Part shown: piece by piece, positions 46,289 through 61,375 of the stretch
How positions within the stretch are numbered: the stretch's first letter is position 1
Layout: every line of letters begins with the position of its first letter
Assembly (NCBI RefSeq): GCF_027596085.1
Contig: NC_072451.1
Span: 718,479 to 782,478, forward strand
Direction: 5' to 3'
Source: Anoplopoma fimbria
Taxonomy: Eukaryota > Chordata > Actinopteri > Perciformes > Anoplopomatidae
Length of the DNA: 64,000 bases
Notes under the pieces: model-generated
The model's database searches: none
What the model saw: the letters and a program-made list of their open reading frames with translations, nothing else
What the model was told of the DNA's origin: nothing
Program-made: the position numbers and the translations under genes

Positions 46289-46453
46289 GGTTGCAGCTAT
46301 TTTCTGACCTGACTGTAGGGTCAGCCTCTCCCAGCAGCACCAGTTGAAGGCTCCTGCTGCACCTCCATCACACCCAGTGTTTGTTTGACAAACAGCTCTG
46401 GTCTGGAGGTGTGAAGTTAGCAGCCTGGTGTGTCCCTCAAACGCATCACCTCC

Positions 46454-46496
<43 letters not shown>

Positions 46497-49400
46497 GTCC
46501 ACTGAGGACAGCTGGTCTCGCCGTGTCTCTCCTCAAAGACGTGGAGGTGTAAATAACAGAGGGAGGCAGGAGGCCGACGTCTGGTTTTTAAAGTACAGAG
46601 ATGTGAAGAGCTCAAACACAATCAGTGCGTTCAGCAGCCGTTTTAATTATTGTTTAACAACCCAAAGATCCTTCAGCGTCTCACGTCTGATGATCGTCTG
46701 CATGGCTTCAAAACTTCACATTTTATGACTTCATGTAGAGTTTGAGGAACAATGTGACTTTGACTATTAATCCTGAAAATAATCTGATCTGACGGCTTTT
46801 AGACTAAAATGTTTCTGGTAAAAACATATATTTTATTTGTTAAATACTCAGAGTTTTGCACAGTTTGGTTGTTGGCGGATAAACACTGTTTATTCTGGAA
46901 GACTTTGGACTCATGATCTTACTGAGTATTTCTGAAATCCTCTCTTAAATCCCACAACGTCCACTTACTAGTCCTTTCCCTGAGCTTTCAGTTACATCTC
47001 ATGGTCCTCCTCAGAATTCATTCTCAGGGACGGCTCAGCTGTCGGCCTTAGCAAAAAAGAGAATCTGTTTCCTGGTTATGTAAAAGTAAAATGAAAGTTA
47101 AAGGAATGTAGTAAGTGGTCCATGAGTGGTGGTGTTTCAACAGTTTTCTTTCCTCTTTCACGACTAAGAAGTCTGATTACTCGACCAGCAAACTGACAGA
47201 AAATGAATCTGTTTTCTGTCTTTTGGACATTTTGGACAGAGGGTTTTGAAGGCTGCCGCTCTGTCAGCCGTCGTCTTGGTTTTCCTTTTTTAAAAATACC
47301 TGTCTATTTCTGAAGCCTCCCAGCAGCTCCACTGTTTTCACCAGCGCTCACATTCCTGAGCGGTTGGGTCACGCCGCGGCCCTGCAGCCTCAGGTGCTGA
47401 ACTTTACTCTCAAAGGGAAACGCTTTAATTACACGCTGGCGTTTTGTCCTCCGGGCGTCTTTTTCCCCGTCGGGGTCCCGTCGTCTTCGGGATTAGAGCT
47501 CAGACTTTGTTCAACACAGATTAGATTCATCCAACAGATCGTAAAGTTTGATAAAACTTTATTTATCCTGAGGGGAATCATCAAAGACAATACCGATCAT
47601 CACTAAGCTGCTGTGACGCTCTTATTTTGAAAAAAACCCCACAATTGTTGTCTGAGGCTGAGACAGGAAGTGAGTGTCTGATCGCCACCAGCTGAGTCTC
47701 CTGTCAGTTTGGTCAACGGTGCATGGTGGGCAATAGAGCCTTTGTATTTAAACCGCAGAGATGGGGGGTGTAACTTCACCTTTCAGTAAACCTTAAACAG
47801 GAGGTGGTTGTGAGACAGTTCATTGAGTTTAAGAGCTCGTTGATTTTGTTGTTTCCTGTCTTTTTAACGTCTTATGTGGACAGTAAAGGTGTCTTTTAAC
47901 GTGTCTTATGTGGACAGTAAAGTTGTCTTTTAACGTGTCTTATGTGGACATTAAAGTTGTCTTTTAACGTGTCTCGTGTGGAAAGTAAAGGTGTCTTTTA
48001 ACGTGTCTTATGTGGACAGTAAAGTTGTCTTTTAACGTGTCTTATGTGGACAGTAAAGTTGTCTTTTTAACGTGTCTTATGTGGACAACGTGTCTTATGT
48101 GGACAGTAAAGTTGTCTTTTTAACGTGTCTTATGTGGACAGTAAAGGTGTCTTTTAACGTGTCTTATGTGGACAGTAAAGTTGTCTTTTAACGTGTCTTA
48201 CGTGGACATTAAAGTTGTCTTTTAACGTGTCTTACGTGGACAGTAAAGTTGTATTTTTAACATGTCTTACGTGGACATTAAAGTTGTCTTTTAATGTGTC
48301 TTACGTGGACATTAAAGTTGTCTTTTAACGTGTCTCATGTGGAAAGTAAAGGTGTCTTTTAACGTGTCTTATGTGGACAGTAAAGTTGTCTTTTTAACGT
48401 GTCTTATGTGGACAGTAAAGTTGTCTTTTTAACATGTCTTACGTGGACATTAAAGTTGTCTTTTTAACGTGTCTTATGTGGACAGTAAAGTTGTCTTTTA
48501 ACGTGTCCTACGTGGACGGTAAAGCTCAGTCTAATCTCAGGAAGCACGGTGTGTTTGAGGAGCTGAAGTCAGCTCGTGTTTCTGAGCGTTCGGGCTCTTT
48601 GAAGACGACGTGTCCCGACTCGTCTCAGAAACCTGTGGATGGACGGAGACGGGTCTCCTGCTTTCATCTGGATTCACCAAACACAGCTGAACCACAGAGT
48701 GCTGGAGACGTTTCAGAATCAACATCTGACTTCATAAAAGTTAATAAAGATTAGTTTTAAGAACAGAAGACGTTTCATACAACAAAACAGAAACATGAAT
48801 GAAGGAAAGATCAAAGACAAACCTGACAAACTTTCAGTCTAGACGCTCTTCTAGAATCAGGAAAGTTTATTTTAATCAAGTCATCACAAGTTCATCCTCC
48901 CATGATGCATCCTGTGTAAACTTTATTAATGGTTAATAAATAAGTTCCAGCCAACCCAAAGGGCTAATAACTGATGTGTAAAGTGTTAATAAATGATTTA
49001 TTAAACGTTAATAAAGCCTCATTACATGAGAAAATATTTTATTATTGTTGTCTTTATTAATAGTGAAAGTAATCCTGATGATCAAAGATTACAACAGAAG
49101 AAAAATTAAAAAAATATAAACATATAAAACAATAGAATAACAAGTATTAAAAGTGTAAAAGAAGGAATACTGACACCAATGGAAATAAAGAAATGAGTAG
49201 AAATAGTCTGTCTGGACATTTTGAATCAACTTTATTTAAACTCCAGTGGAGTTTCTTCTGTTCCAGCTGTGCAGCGTTCTCAGTCTGTTTCCCACGCTGA
49301 GCTCATTCCTCCGACTCAAAACAAAGCGTCCGGACCAGATGACTCCCCCCCAACACCCCCCTAACACCCCCCGGTGTAATTTGTAATTTGCAGCAGCTGG

Positions 49401-52400
49401 ACGCTCCAGAGCAGAAAACAAGGATTTGTTCTTTTTTACGGCGGTTTGAGGAGGAGCTCGAGAAACTCTCAGCTGGGGTTTCCCACAGTGCACTGCTGTC
49501 TCTACTGTCTTTACTATATCTTCCCTATCTTCGGTCTCTGTCTTATGTCTCTAATGTCGATGTCTCTGCTGTCTCACATCGCTGTAGACACATGATTCAC
49601 ACATAGTCTCTGATTGGTCCGTTCTGGTTTCAGTATCAGTTCTGGTCCTGAACTGGGACCAGCTGTCCCTGGTCTCTGACCGTGAACCACGACGTCCCCG
49701 CTGTGAGTCCATCAGAGACGCTCTCCTGTCCCCGACGTGTCTCTGGACAGTCTGAAGTAAACTAAAGTTAAACTAAAGTTAAACTAAAGTTAAAGCTTGT
49801 TGTCGTACCGTCTCTGCTTCATGGAAGAGGACACTGAAGATCTTTGTGTTTTGATCTGTCTCATTGATTAGTGGTTCCACTGCAGAGTGATGGTGGTTCG
49901 GTTCTTTAAGAACGTCTCCTGATGACGGTCTGAGGACTTTATCGTTAGGTCTCCGTCCTCACTGAGACTTTACGGGAAAAACCGTCAGACGGACGGTTAA
50001 ACTGTTGGACGGACGGATGGAAGGACGGATAAGCATGCGGACAGATAGAAAGTCAGACAGTTGGACGGACAGAGAGAAAGATGGAAGGACAGATAGAAAT
50101 ACAGAAGGACAGACAGATAAACATGCAGATAGACAGACAGATGGAAGGACAGACATTTGGATGGACGGACAGACATTTGGATGGACAGACAGACGGGTCC
50201 AGAGGACTCTGTGAGACCTTCCTGTTGGACCAATGCTCACAGTTCTCATCAACATAAAGTTCCTCTGAATCGTGGAATCAAACGTCCGGACTCCTGGAGA
50301 TGAGTCATCCCTCTGAGGACTGTCCCTTTATCTGTGAGACGCCGCCCTGTGTTTGTTCTCTGGTCACACGTCGTCGCTCTGAAGGTTAAACTCCACGGTG
50401 TTGTCACCGCGTGCTAATTAAAAGGCCCGTGGTGTGTTCAGGGTCACTGCGGGACTGTTGGACGCTATCACTGGGGCGTGATGAAGCTGCAGGTTTAGAA
50501 TGAAAGGTTTTGTGTTGAAGCTTACATTTAAAGTCATTTAAAGTAGAATTAGGAATTGAAAAATAAAACACAGGCTTTAAATATTATGAATAACTTTAAT
50601 TTGTTGGGATATTTTTTCATTCTGATGTTTTTTGTGACAAATCTTTAGATTGTTTTCTTCATGTCAGGTTTCTTTTTTAAATAAAATCCTGAATTAGAGC
50701 AACAAAAGATTGAAGACAAACAACCTGTCAGCGTAAAAAAACTGAATGAAAAAAGTCTTAATATATTTAAAATGCCTGTGTTTATTTTGAAGGGGACCTT
50801 TTTGTGTTCTTTCAGATGGTAACTCTCTGCAGCTCCATAGTTTTAGAGTCTTGATTTGTGTGAATGTTTCTGGCTCAGTGGAACTCCGATCCGTCGCGTT
50901 CAAGCTCGTCGGATTCTCTCGTTTCCATAAAACGAGTCTCCAGAACGGCGTCGCCGGCGTGCGACAGGTTGTAATTAAACACCTGGATCAAACCTCCACG
51001 GCGAGATGACGAAGTCACAGGAAGTGGTACTCGACTGTAATTACCCTTTTTTTTTCTCCACCGGATACATTCTGGCCCCGGGGGCAGTGAACGCAGCACG
51101 CCTCTGATCACAGCTTCTGTCTGCAGAGGAAGAACTTCAAACCACCTAATGCTGCTTTCAAGGACACTCAGACACCAAAGGTTTGACATTTGGCTGCTAG
51201 ACATCAAGAAGGACGAGATATTCCTACAACTTTTATTTATTCGTGCAGCCAACGGTCAACTCTCCGAAGTCAGATTGTCAATAAATGCACCATCAAACTG
51301 TCTGTCTTTATTTGTTTGGGACTTTCAGACGGGCGGTGCATTCAGAGGCAGAATATAAATAAACGATAAAAATCAAAGCTATAAGATGGATTTAAGCCTA
51401 CACTCAAAGCTGAGGTGTCGGAGTGTCCTTGAACGCACACCCAGGCAGTCTGCAGTGTGTGACTTAAAGAATAAAGCGGACTGAACCTCCGTCGTCCTTC
51501 AGATTAAGATGTGAAAGGTTCATGTTGGCTCCGACTAAACAAAGATAGGATCTGCTGCTGGAGGAGTCAACATGGAGGCGCTGCCTCCTCTTATCTGCTC
51601 CTCTGCTCTCGCTGCTCTTTGAAGGATCCGTCTGCTTCAGGAGGAGACAGGAAGTCACAACGCTCTGGAGTAGTTTGCACCAGAACAATCCAGACTAGCC
51701 TTGAACGTCTGTTGAAAGCATGGTGCATTCAAGGACCCTTCAATGCTTTTAAGAGTTTTTGAGTGTCGGCTGTTGAAATAACCAAAATTCACACGACCCC
51801 GTTCACAAAGACGTCCTCCTGTTCAAAGGCCCTCAGAGGACACGCCCACATCTCAAAACGCTGCGTTCAGGAGCAGCGGTTAGTTGTAAAAGCGTACTTA
51901 AGATACTTTTTTCTTTTACGTAATGTACCAAAACACTGGCAACGAGGACGACCTCTGGTAGATGATGATGATGATGATGATGGGAATAAATACACCTTGT
52001 TTGTTTCATTTGACGGATTAAACTTCTAATTAATCGCTCAATAGTTTCATAAGTAATAACCACGCTGACTCCCATCGTTTCCCTAGCTGACATTCTTAAA
52101 ACGTGTATTTCCTGCATGGACTCTGGTCCACACGCTCAGTCATAACTTCCTGTTCTGACAAAGCTGACCTTTGACCTTTTGACCCGACTGTAAACTGACA
52201 TGACGAAGCATTTCCTGTCCTGTGGGAAGACAAAAAAACAACAAAAAAAACACACTGTGGGAATACTGCCGTGGTGGACTGGACCTCTGTGGGATCTGAA
52301 CTGTGTGTGTGTGTGTGGGGGGGGGTCTGTGGTCCTGGTCCTGCTGAGACTCTGTGATCTGCTTTGCTCAGGAAGTGATTCAAGGCCCGAGGGGAGGGGA

Positions 52401-55400
52401 GGGGAGGGGTTCTATTATTATAGACGGCGTGGAGTCTGAACGGGCAGAGATGCATTACAGGGACAAGCAGATGCATGCAGGGTAATTTTAGCCCTGCTCC
52501 CCCGGCAGGAGGACGGGGTAAACGGATAATCAGCCTGCAAACGTGCCGACTGATTTATGCAGCGCTTTAAATGTCGTGGTCGTCAGGCCGCCGCTCACCT
52601 TTTCCGCCGGAGAACCGAACCGCCGGAGGAGAACTTAGAACAGTTTCTCATCACTGTGTTTTAAAGACGTTTAACTTTAATGTACAACGTTTAACTTTAA
52701 TTACAAAGTATACCTTTAATTACAAAGTATACCTTTAATGTACAACGTGTACCTTTTAATGTACAACGTATATAATTCATAACTTCATTTACATTTGGTC
52801 TTATTTCTTGGAGGTGAGCTCGGTAGTTTTTGTTTCCAGACGCCGGTCTACGTTTCAGGCCAAGTGTCTGGACTTTAAAATAAAACAGTGAGTCATGAAC
52901 CTGGAATAAAAAGCTGTAATATGAGGAGAATCTTTTAGGATCAACAAAGCTTTAGTCAGAGTTTAGAGAACAACAGCAGTGCATCCTCAATATAGTTAAA
53001 TATTTAAAACATAAAACCAGAATACAGGAGCTGTGTAAGTAGAGTCCAGCGCTCCTCTTCTGTAAACCTGCTGCAACACAAACACCCAGCCAGCCTTAAC
53101 GTAGACCTGGACCCAGACGAGCTGGGACCTGGACCCAGACGAGCTGGGACCTGATCCAGCACCAAACGCTGCAGCAGCTCTCTCCTCGTGGTGATGGTTC
53201 TCTATTTAAATCAGGCTCAGACCTTTTTAAAGTGTCGGAGACTTCTTTTAATCTTTGATCACATGGCGCCCTTCTTGAATTTCAAAAGCTTCCCAATCTG
53301 CTCAGAGATCAGCAGCGTGTTTGGACCCTCAGGCCTCCACTCACTCACTCACTCACTCACTCATTCATTCATTCATTGTTCAGCTTGTTTAGGTCTCACA
53401 GGCCTGATGAGGGTTTTTATTCCTGGAGAGCTGCAGCAGGTTTCCAGATGTGATTCTGCTCCGTCGGTCGTTCATGAGAACAGACACTTGAGACTGTGAT
53501 AATAGTTTAATTTACTGCTTCTGACTTCAGCTGGATGTTGATGATACACTTTACAAGTTTAAAACTTTCCTCAGCAAACAATGATATTTTGTCACAAAAC
53601 TCTCTGGTATTCTTTTTATGCGTTTCTTAAGGAAAATTTTTTTTTTTTTCATTACTGACAAAACGTAATATATGTATACGCCGTTGTAATAATATAAGGT
53701 TCTGCTTTAGTCAAACATGAAACACTTCATTAAACAATGAATGTCTGTATATGGTCGTTTCCACTGTTTCAGGAAACGTCCTTCAAGTCTCTAATTTGTG
53801 TGAAATATCTTTCTTTTCATAATTAATAGAAAAGGAAGAAAAAGTCATGGAAACACAAGAAGCCGAATGAGAAGTTTGCCGTAAACTGGTTTTAAATGAG
53901 GATTTAAATCAGATAGATAGTTTGACGTTGACACTCGGTGGTACCGACTGATACCAACGCTAGTGCTGGTTAGCTTAGCTACCAAGCTATTGTACCTAAA
54001 ATGCTATATGTTTAATGTATATATTCAAGATGTGGAGTTTGAAACACGTCGCTCTCTACCAGGCTCTAATGAAAGACCCCTTCCTGTTGCATCATGGGAA
54101 GTGTAGGATCCAGTGTTTCCGGACTAAAAGTCAGGATATCTCCAGAACTTCTGTGTGGGAGTGAAATATTAAAATCACTTAATGACCTGACTTTCAGAAA
54201 TACTTATTTACAATAAGTATTCATTGTCTCTGAGGGTAAATCAAAGTTGAAGCTTGATTAACAGGTTTTAAAGTCATTTCTGTTCAAATGTGACTTTGTC
54301 TTGAGGAGAACTCAGGTTCTGACTGGGTTTTATATCGGCGGGGGAGGGTGTGTGTGTGGGTGGCTGGGTGGGTGGCTGTGTGGGTGTGGGTGGGGTCCTG
54401 CTGGGACTCTTTGTCTCTGATAACGAGGACAGCTTTCGTTTGTTCCTGACATCCCGGTGTGGTGACATCTCTGGGTGGGGCGGCTTCTTCTTTGGTGGTC
54501 TCTGCTGTTAAATCTGCCCCAAACACACTGGTGTGTGTGGGTGTGTGTGTGTGTGGGGGGGGGGTCTTAAGGTGGACTCCTGCAGTTTGTAAAGTCTGTG
54601 GTCAGTAAACCGTCTCTCTTCTGTCCCTTAAAACCAAACAGTAACACAAATAAAATCTAAAATAATTATTTTATCTCGAGTTCAAAAGACGATGAGGTGG
54701 TTAAAGGTGATAGTAGATGAATGAATGAAGCTCTCACTGCCTCCCGACTGTCTGCCCTCACCCCCCCTCCCCTTAATTGGAAATCCCCCTCACACACTTA
54801 ATTGGAAATCCCCCTCCACACACACACACACACACACGATGCATGTTGGCGATGTCTCTCACGTAAAATAAAAAGGCGTATTTTGTAACGTCTGTGATTT
54901 GAAGGTCAAGTGTTTTTGTAGATTCTTGACCGGCAGCTTTTGGTCCTGTTCACATAAAGAGAATAAAAGAAAATAAAAGAGAATAAAATAATAGAAAAGA
55001 AAATAGACTAAAAAGAAAATAAAAGAAAATAGACTAAAAAGAAAATAAAATAGGCCAAAATTAAATAAAATAAAATAAAATAAAAGAGAATAAAAGTTAT
55101 AAGACTTTACGGGAAAAACCGTCAGACGGACGGACGGTTGAACTGTTGGACGGACGGATGGATGGAATGACGGATAAACAGGCGGACAGATAGAAAGTCA
55201 GACAGTTGGACGGACAGACAGACAGTTGGACGGACAGATAAACATGCAGATAGATGGACAGATGGAAGGACAGACATTTGGATGGACAGACAGACGGGTC
55301 CAGAGGACTCTGTGAGACCTTCCTGTTGGACCAATGCTCACAGTTCTCATCAACATAAAAGAAAATAAAATAAACTAAAAGAGAATAAAAGTTATAAGAG

Positions 55401-56526
55401 AAACAAGCTAAGCTAATGTTAGCATCAGACGTCTGGATCTAAAGTTATAAGAGAAACAAGCTAAGCTAACGTTAGCATCAGACGTCTGGATCTTGAGTTT
55501 TGAGCTTTTTTCAGTGAAACCTTCTCTGCACACTTTATCAACACTTTTATCTCCTCTCGTCCAATCAGAGCGGCCGGCCGACGGCTCTGTTTATCAAACA
55601 TCTCTCCACATTCCACATTTGTTTCTGGAGCAGATCCTCACAGAGATAAGCAGTTAGTTCAGGTATGTGTGCAGTGCTCGTATCCAGAGGCCCGTCCATG
55701 TGTGGAAACCAAACACACCTTGGTGTTTGTGTGTGCATTCCTCTCTATAGGATCCGGTTACACATTAACAGAAGCATTAATGTGTAACTGAGCCACTTCA
55801 CCGTGTCCTGTTCACTGACGGTTTGTGAACAGACTCATGAGGAACCAAAGAAAAGGAACGGAGAGAACTGAAGAACAGAGGGAAGGAACCCTCGCCTGGG
55901 CTTTCTAACCTGCTCTGTGCTTTCCTTCACGTTCACTGAAACCTGATCCTGGTCCAAACTTCAGTCACATGACCGGTTGGTTTCAGCAGAGGAAGTAGAG
56001 ACACGTCGGCCAATCACAGTCAGTAGTGACGACACAGCCGCCTCCTGATTGGACAGCTGGACTGATGGGTTTCTAGTGGACAGACTTTATACACAAGTAT
56101 ACAGTGAAAGTATGTAGTACAAGTATACAGTAAAAGTATACAGTAAAAGTATGTAGTACTAGTATACAGTAAAGTATGTAGTACAAGTATACAGTGAAAG
56201 TATGTAGTACTAGTATACAGTGAAAGTATGTAGTACAAGTATACAGTGAAAGTATGTAGTACAAGTATACAGTGAAAGTATGTAGTGCAAGTATACAGTG
56301 AAAGTATATACAGTGAAAGTATGTAGTGCAAGTATACAGTAAAAGTATGTAGTACAAGTATACAGTAAAAGTATGTAGTACAAGTGTACCGTGAAGGTCT
56401 GCGGTACAAGTATACAGTAGAATTAGGTACAGTGTATGTAGTACATATAGACATTTATATATAAATATATATGTTATATACATAGGTCTGTGTATAGTTA
56501 AATGTGTATGTATGTGTGTATATATG

Positions 56527-56571
<45 letters not shown>

Positions 56572-58436
56572 ATACATCCAAAGTGTTAGATTAAACAGGT
56601 AGTGGAGACGCTCTGCTGTCTGGGGGTCAAAGGTCGCTCTGACTGAGGCTCATCACTGTTTCATGTTCATGCTCACATTCCTCACATTCCTCCTCTGAGT
56701 CCTTCGGTGTTTTATCTCTGAGGCTGCTGCTGGTTGACCTCTGACCCCGGCACCTGCTCTCTGAAGGGTCCCACACAGTCCTGGACCGGGTTCAGCGTGC
56801 CGGTCCGGACCCGACCCGACCCGGAGAGGACTTGACCCAGATCAGTGACCCTGATGTGTTCAGTGGTGAAACCGAAATGATCATGTTTGGTGTTTTCATG
56901 TTTCCTTGCTCAGAGTGTTTGTGTGAGGAGTTCAGTGTTCACCTGAGCTCAGAGTAATCTGATTACTGGATGCATGTAAACACAGAGCGCTGACCTTTCA
57001 CCTCTGCTGGACCGTCAGCGGCGTCCTCTTCTTCGTGCCCACACGTTCAGAAAGTCAAAGCCGCCATTGTTCCTTCCTCCGGGGAAGAATGCGATGAGGT
57101 CATGGGAGGAGATTTAATTGGACCGTGCTGCGAGTAGCCCCCCCCCCCCCCCCCCCCAACACAACCACTGTAACACCCCCTCCTCCTCCTCCTCCTCCTC
57201 CCCCTCCTCCTCAGGCCGACCCCGAGGCTTCGCTCCACCAGCTGGAGGAGGATTCACAGGAAAGAAATGTAGAAAAACTTCCGTAGAGTACAGTATGTGT
57301 ACAATATAAGGTTGTAGTATGAGATGTAGTACAAGTATACAGTATAAGGCTGTAGTATAAGTATACAGTATAAGGCTGGAGTATACAGTATAAGGCTGGA
57401 GTATACAGTATAAGGCTGTAGTATAAGTATACAGTATAAGGCTGTAGTATAAGTATACAGTATAAGGCTGTAGTATACAGTATAAGGCTGTAGTATACAG
57501 TATAAGTATAAGGCTGTAGTATAAGTATACAGTATGAGGCTGTAGTACAAGTATACAGTATAAGGCTGTAGTATAAGTATACAGTATAAGGCTGTAGTAT
57601 AAGTATACAGTATGAGGCTGTAGTATAAGTATACAGTATGAGGCTGTAGTATAAGTATACAGTATGAGGCTGTAGTATAAGTATACAGTATAAGGCTGTA
57701 GTATAAGTATACAGTATAAGGCTGTAGTATAAGTATACAGTATGAGGCTGTAGTATACAATATGAGGCTGTAGTATAAGTATGAGGCTGTAGTATAAGTA
57801 TACAGTATGAGGCTGTAGTATAAGTATACAGTATGAGGCTGTAGTATAAGTATACAGTATGAGGCTGTAGTATAAGTATACAATATGAGGCTGTAGTATA
57901 AGTATAAGGCTGTAGTATAAGTATACAGCTGTAGTATAAGTATACAGTATAAGGCTGTAGTATAAGTATACAGTATGAGGCTGTAGTATAAGTATACAGT
58001 ATGAGGCTGTAGTATAAGTATACAGTATGAGGCTGTAGTATAAGTATACAGTATAAGGCTGTAGTATAAGTATACAGTATGAGGCTGTAGTACAAGTATA
58101 CAGTATGAGGCTGTAGTATAAGTATACAGTATAAGGCTGTAGTATAAGTATAAGTATACAAGTATGAGGCTGTAGTATAAGTATACAGTATGAGGCTGTA
58201 GTATAAGTATACAATATGAGGCTGTAGTATAAGTATAAGGCTGTAGTATAAGTATACAGTATGAGGCTGTAGTATAAGTATACAGTATGAGGCTGTAGTA
58301 AACAGTATAAGGTTGCAGTTTAAGTGTACATTATATGGTTGTAGTATAAGTATGTCATATGTAGTACAAATATACAGTACAGGTATACGGTACAAGGACG
58401 TCTTCCTCGTTAAGATGTGTCCTCTCTGTGGGAAGA

Positions 58437-58475
<39 letters not shown>

Positions 58476-58688
58476 GATTATAGACATGATGAATCCTGTA
58501 GTGAACCTTCTCTGTTCTCTGTGTGATGTGTTCAGGGGTCAAAGGTCACATGATGCTGCTCAAGGACACTTGAGACCCCCCCCCCCTCTGCTCAGGCCGT
58601 TGTCATGTCTTCCATATCGGGGCAGGAAAAACTCCCATCAGCCACCTCTCTGTCTCTGTCTCTCTCTCTCTCTCTGTCTCTCTCTCTG

Positions 58689-58727
<39 letters not shown>

Positions 58728-61116
58728 GTCTCTCTCTCCGTCTCTCTCTCCCTCTCTGTCTCTGTCTCTCTCCCTGTCCCTGTCTCTGTCTCTCTCTCTC
58801 TCTCTGTCTCTCTCTCTCTCTCTGACATGAAAAGTGTTGCTCGCTCGCCCTCTTCTCTCCTCTGTGGACTCTTTCTTCTTCTTCTCTCTGTCCGGCGTCA
58901 CTCTGCCTGCCGGAAACACATTCCAGCCGGTTCATTCCTGCCGTCACCGTGCCTCCCCCTTACTCCCCTTGTCTCTCCCCCCCAAACAGCCTCAGAAAGA
59001 AAAGCTCCTTCCCCTGAACGCCTGGAGGCCCTTTTCATGTCCAGACCTGAATCTGGGCCCCTGAGGAGAGTCTCCGGGGGTCAGCGCTCCACAATGCACT
59101 GCTTAGCTCCGCTTAAAGCCAAACCGGCTAATAGACGACGTCGGCGTTGAGGTTCGGTTCTTAACGGCGGCTTAAATCTCTCCTTTAAATACTGGACCAT
59201 AGAGCTGCTTCCTGTTTGTGAACCAGAACACAACGATGGACCTCTGTCTACAGAAATGTGTTCAAACCCTTCTGCAGACTTATCAGGCTCTGTTAGCTTC
59301 AAAACCAAAACCATCCTCCTCTGCATCCTTTTTGGAGAAGAAATCTATAAATATTCTTTATTAGAGGCGACAATTTGCAATTATTAATTTCTCCAAAACC
59401 CTTTCAAACAACTAAACTAAGTAGTCAGTTATTAATAGAACAAATTCACACTGAAAACATGAAAAAAAGAAAGACTTACACATTAAAATGTTGTTATTTA
59501 GGAAATAAATTCATTCATTGTAAAAGAAAAACAAAACGTTTTCTCTAAGTTGCTTCAAAATAAAAGCAGGAAACCCTGATTAAAAAAGCTTTTTCCGTGA
59601 GCTTTTATTTTGGTAGGACCACTGTCTGTCCTGGTGTCTGAAAGCCTGAATACGTTCACCACATGAGTGTTGCCGCTGTCGCTGCCGCAGAGCTCTAAAT
59701 GTAAAGAATTAGCATGAGGTCTGGTTGGAGCCGCCGTACGGGACGAGGACATAAACGCTCTTTGTTTGGCCTCTCCACTGGAGAATTCTTCCTCCCATCA
59801 ATACGCCGATTGTTCTGGAGGAAGAGACAGAATTCCTCCATCGGGGCACATCGTCAACACTCGAGACCCTCAGGTCCTTTCTCACCAAACCTCGGTGGAA
59901 AAACACTGAATTTAACAAAAGGTGATGAGTCACTCTTTACCAGCGTTCAAGAATGTATTTAAAAACATTCTGACATTCAACCGACGTCCAGTCAAGAAGC
60001 CAACTGGTTGAACTGGTCACCAGCAGAATGAAGCAGCCACCTTGGGCTCAGGGCTGACTCCAGATGCTTTCCGTCCCGTCAGTGAGGATGTGGAGGCGTT
60101 TGGGTGTAGGTGACGGGGTGGCTTCCTGTCCGTCCTCCTCTCAGACGTTCTGAATGAACCGTCGTTACAAACAGCTGAGCTTTGTTCTGACTCCTCAGAG
60201 GAGCTTTAGACTTCAAAGGTACCAGATCTGAGAAAATGATGTCCAAGAGAACACAGACTGTTTATAAGAAGAGGACGTCGTCATGGTGACGTCTCTCGTT
60301 GGTTTGTTGACGTTATGAAGCCTGCAGTTCCACATTTAGCCGTCGCTATCTTGTTGTTGTTTTTTTTGCAACTAGTGAACAGGAAGTGACCATATTTGGA
60401 CTGAGGAGGAGTGACGTAGAGACGGCGTATACGTCTCTGGTGTCGACCTGTCAATCAGTGTGTAGCCCCGCCCTAAAGCATCCCCTTCTTTATGGTCTAT
60501 TTGACTCTAAATGGAGCATCATTTACTAAATGAACATCATGCTGTATTGAAGAAGACTTGAAACTAGAGATTGAGACCATAAACTCATGTTTACAATGTT
60601 TACTGAGGGAATAAATCAAGAGAGAAGTAGAGTCATTTTCTCATAGACTTCTATACAACCAGAGGAGTCGCCCCCTGGTGGACAGCAGAGAGAATGCAGC
60701 TTTAACACAGGAAGCTTTGGTCCTGTAGGGTCCCGGTGTCCGGGTCTCGACTTGAATGACTCGTTGGTTATTAAAGTAGCTGCTGATTGATTTTCTATGA
60801 AGCAGAGTTTCAGGGTTGTCTCCTCATAATCAATACGTTTCAGATGATTTCAGTCAGCTGATCTCTTTAATGTCTAACAAACTATTTAAACAGCTGTTTT
60901 ATCTGATCACTGTTACTGATCCGTCCGTGAAATCAACTAATCAATTAGTCGCCTAAGAGTTTCTTTGGTGTGTGTGGACAGACTCACCAGTGAACTGGTC
61001 TCCTCCCAGTCCACTCCAGTTCACACACTAACACATGGTGGTGACACCAGTCAGTCATTGTTTGAACCGTTCTCCACCCGGCAGCTCCAATGTAACGGCT
61101 CCATCGTGTTACCCTT

Positions 61117-61210
<94 letters not shown>

Positions 61211-61343
61211 GTTTCCTGTAATAAACTGCAGTCTTTTGTCAGCTGCTTCACCTTTATTTGCCGTAGACACAGAGACTGTCAGCACACTGTGTACAGAGGG
61301 GGTTCTCCTGCTGAGCAAACAGCCCCACCACTGTAACACCCTC

Positions 61344-61375
<32 letters not shown>

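Noticed and set aside
56020..58542. Tyr/Thr/Leu-rich frames of up to 443 codons
   Set aside because: Reverse translation of the GTATACAGTATAAG minisatellites.
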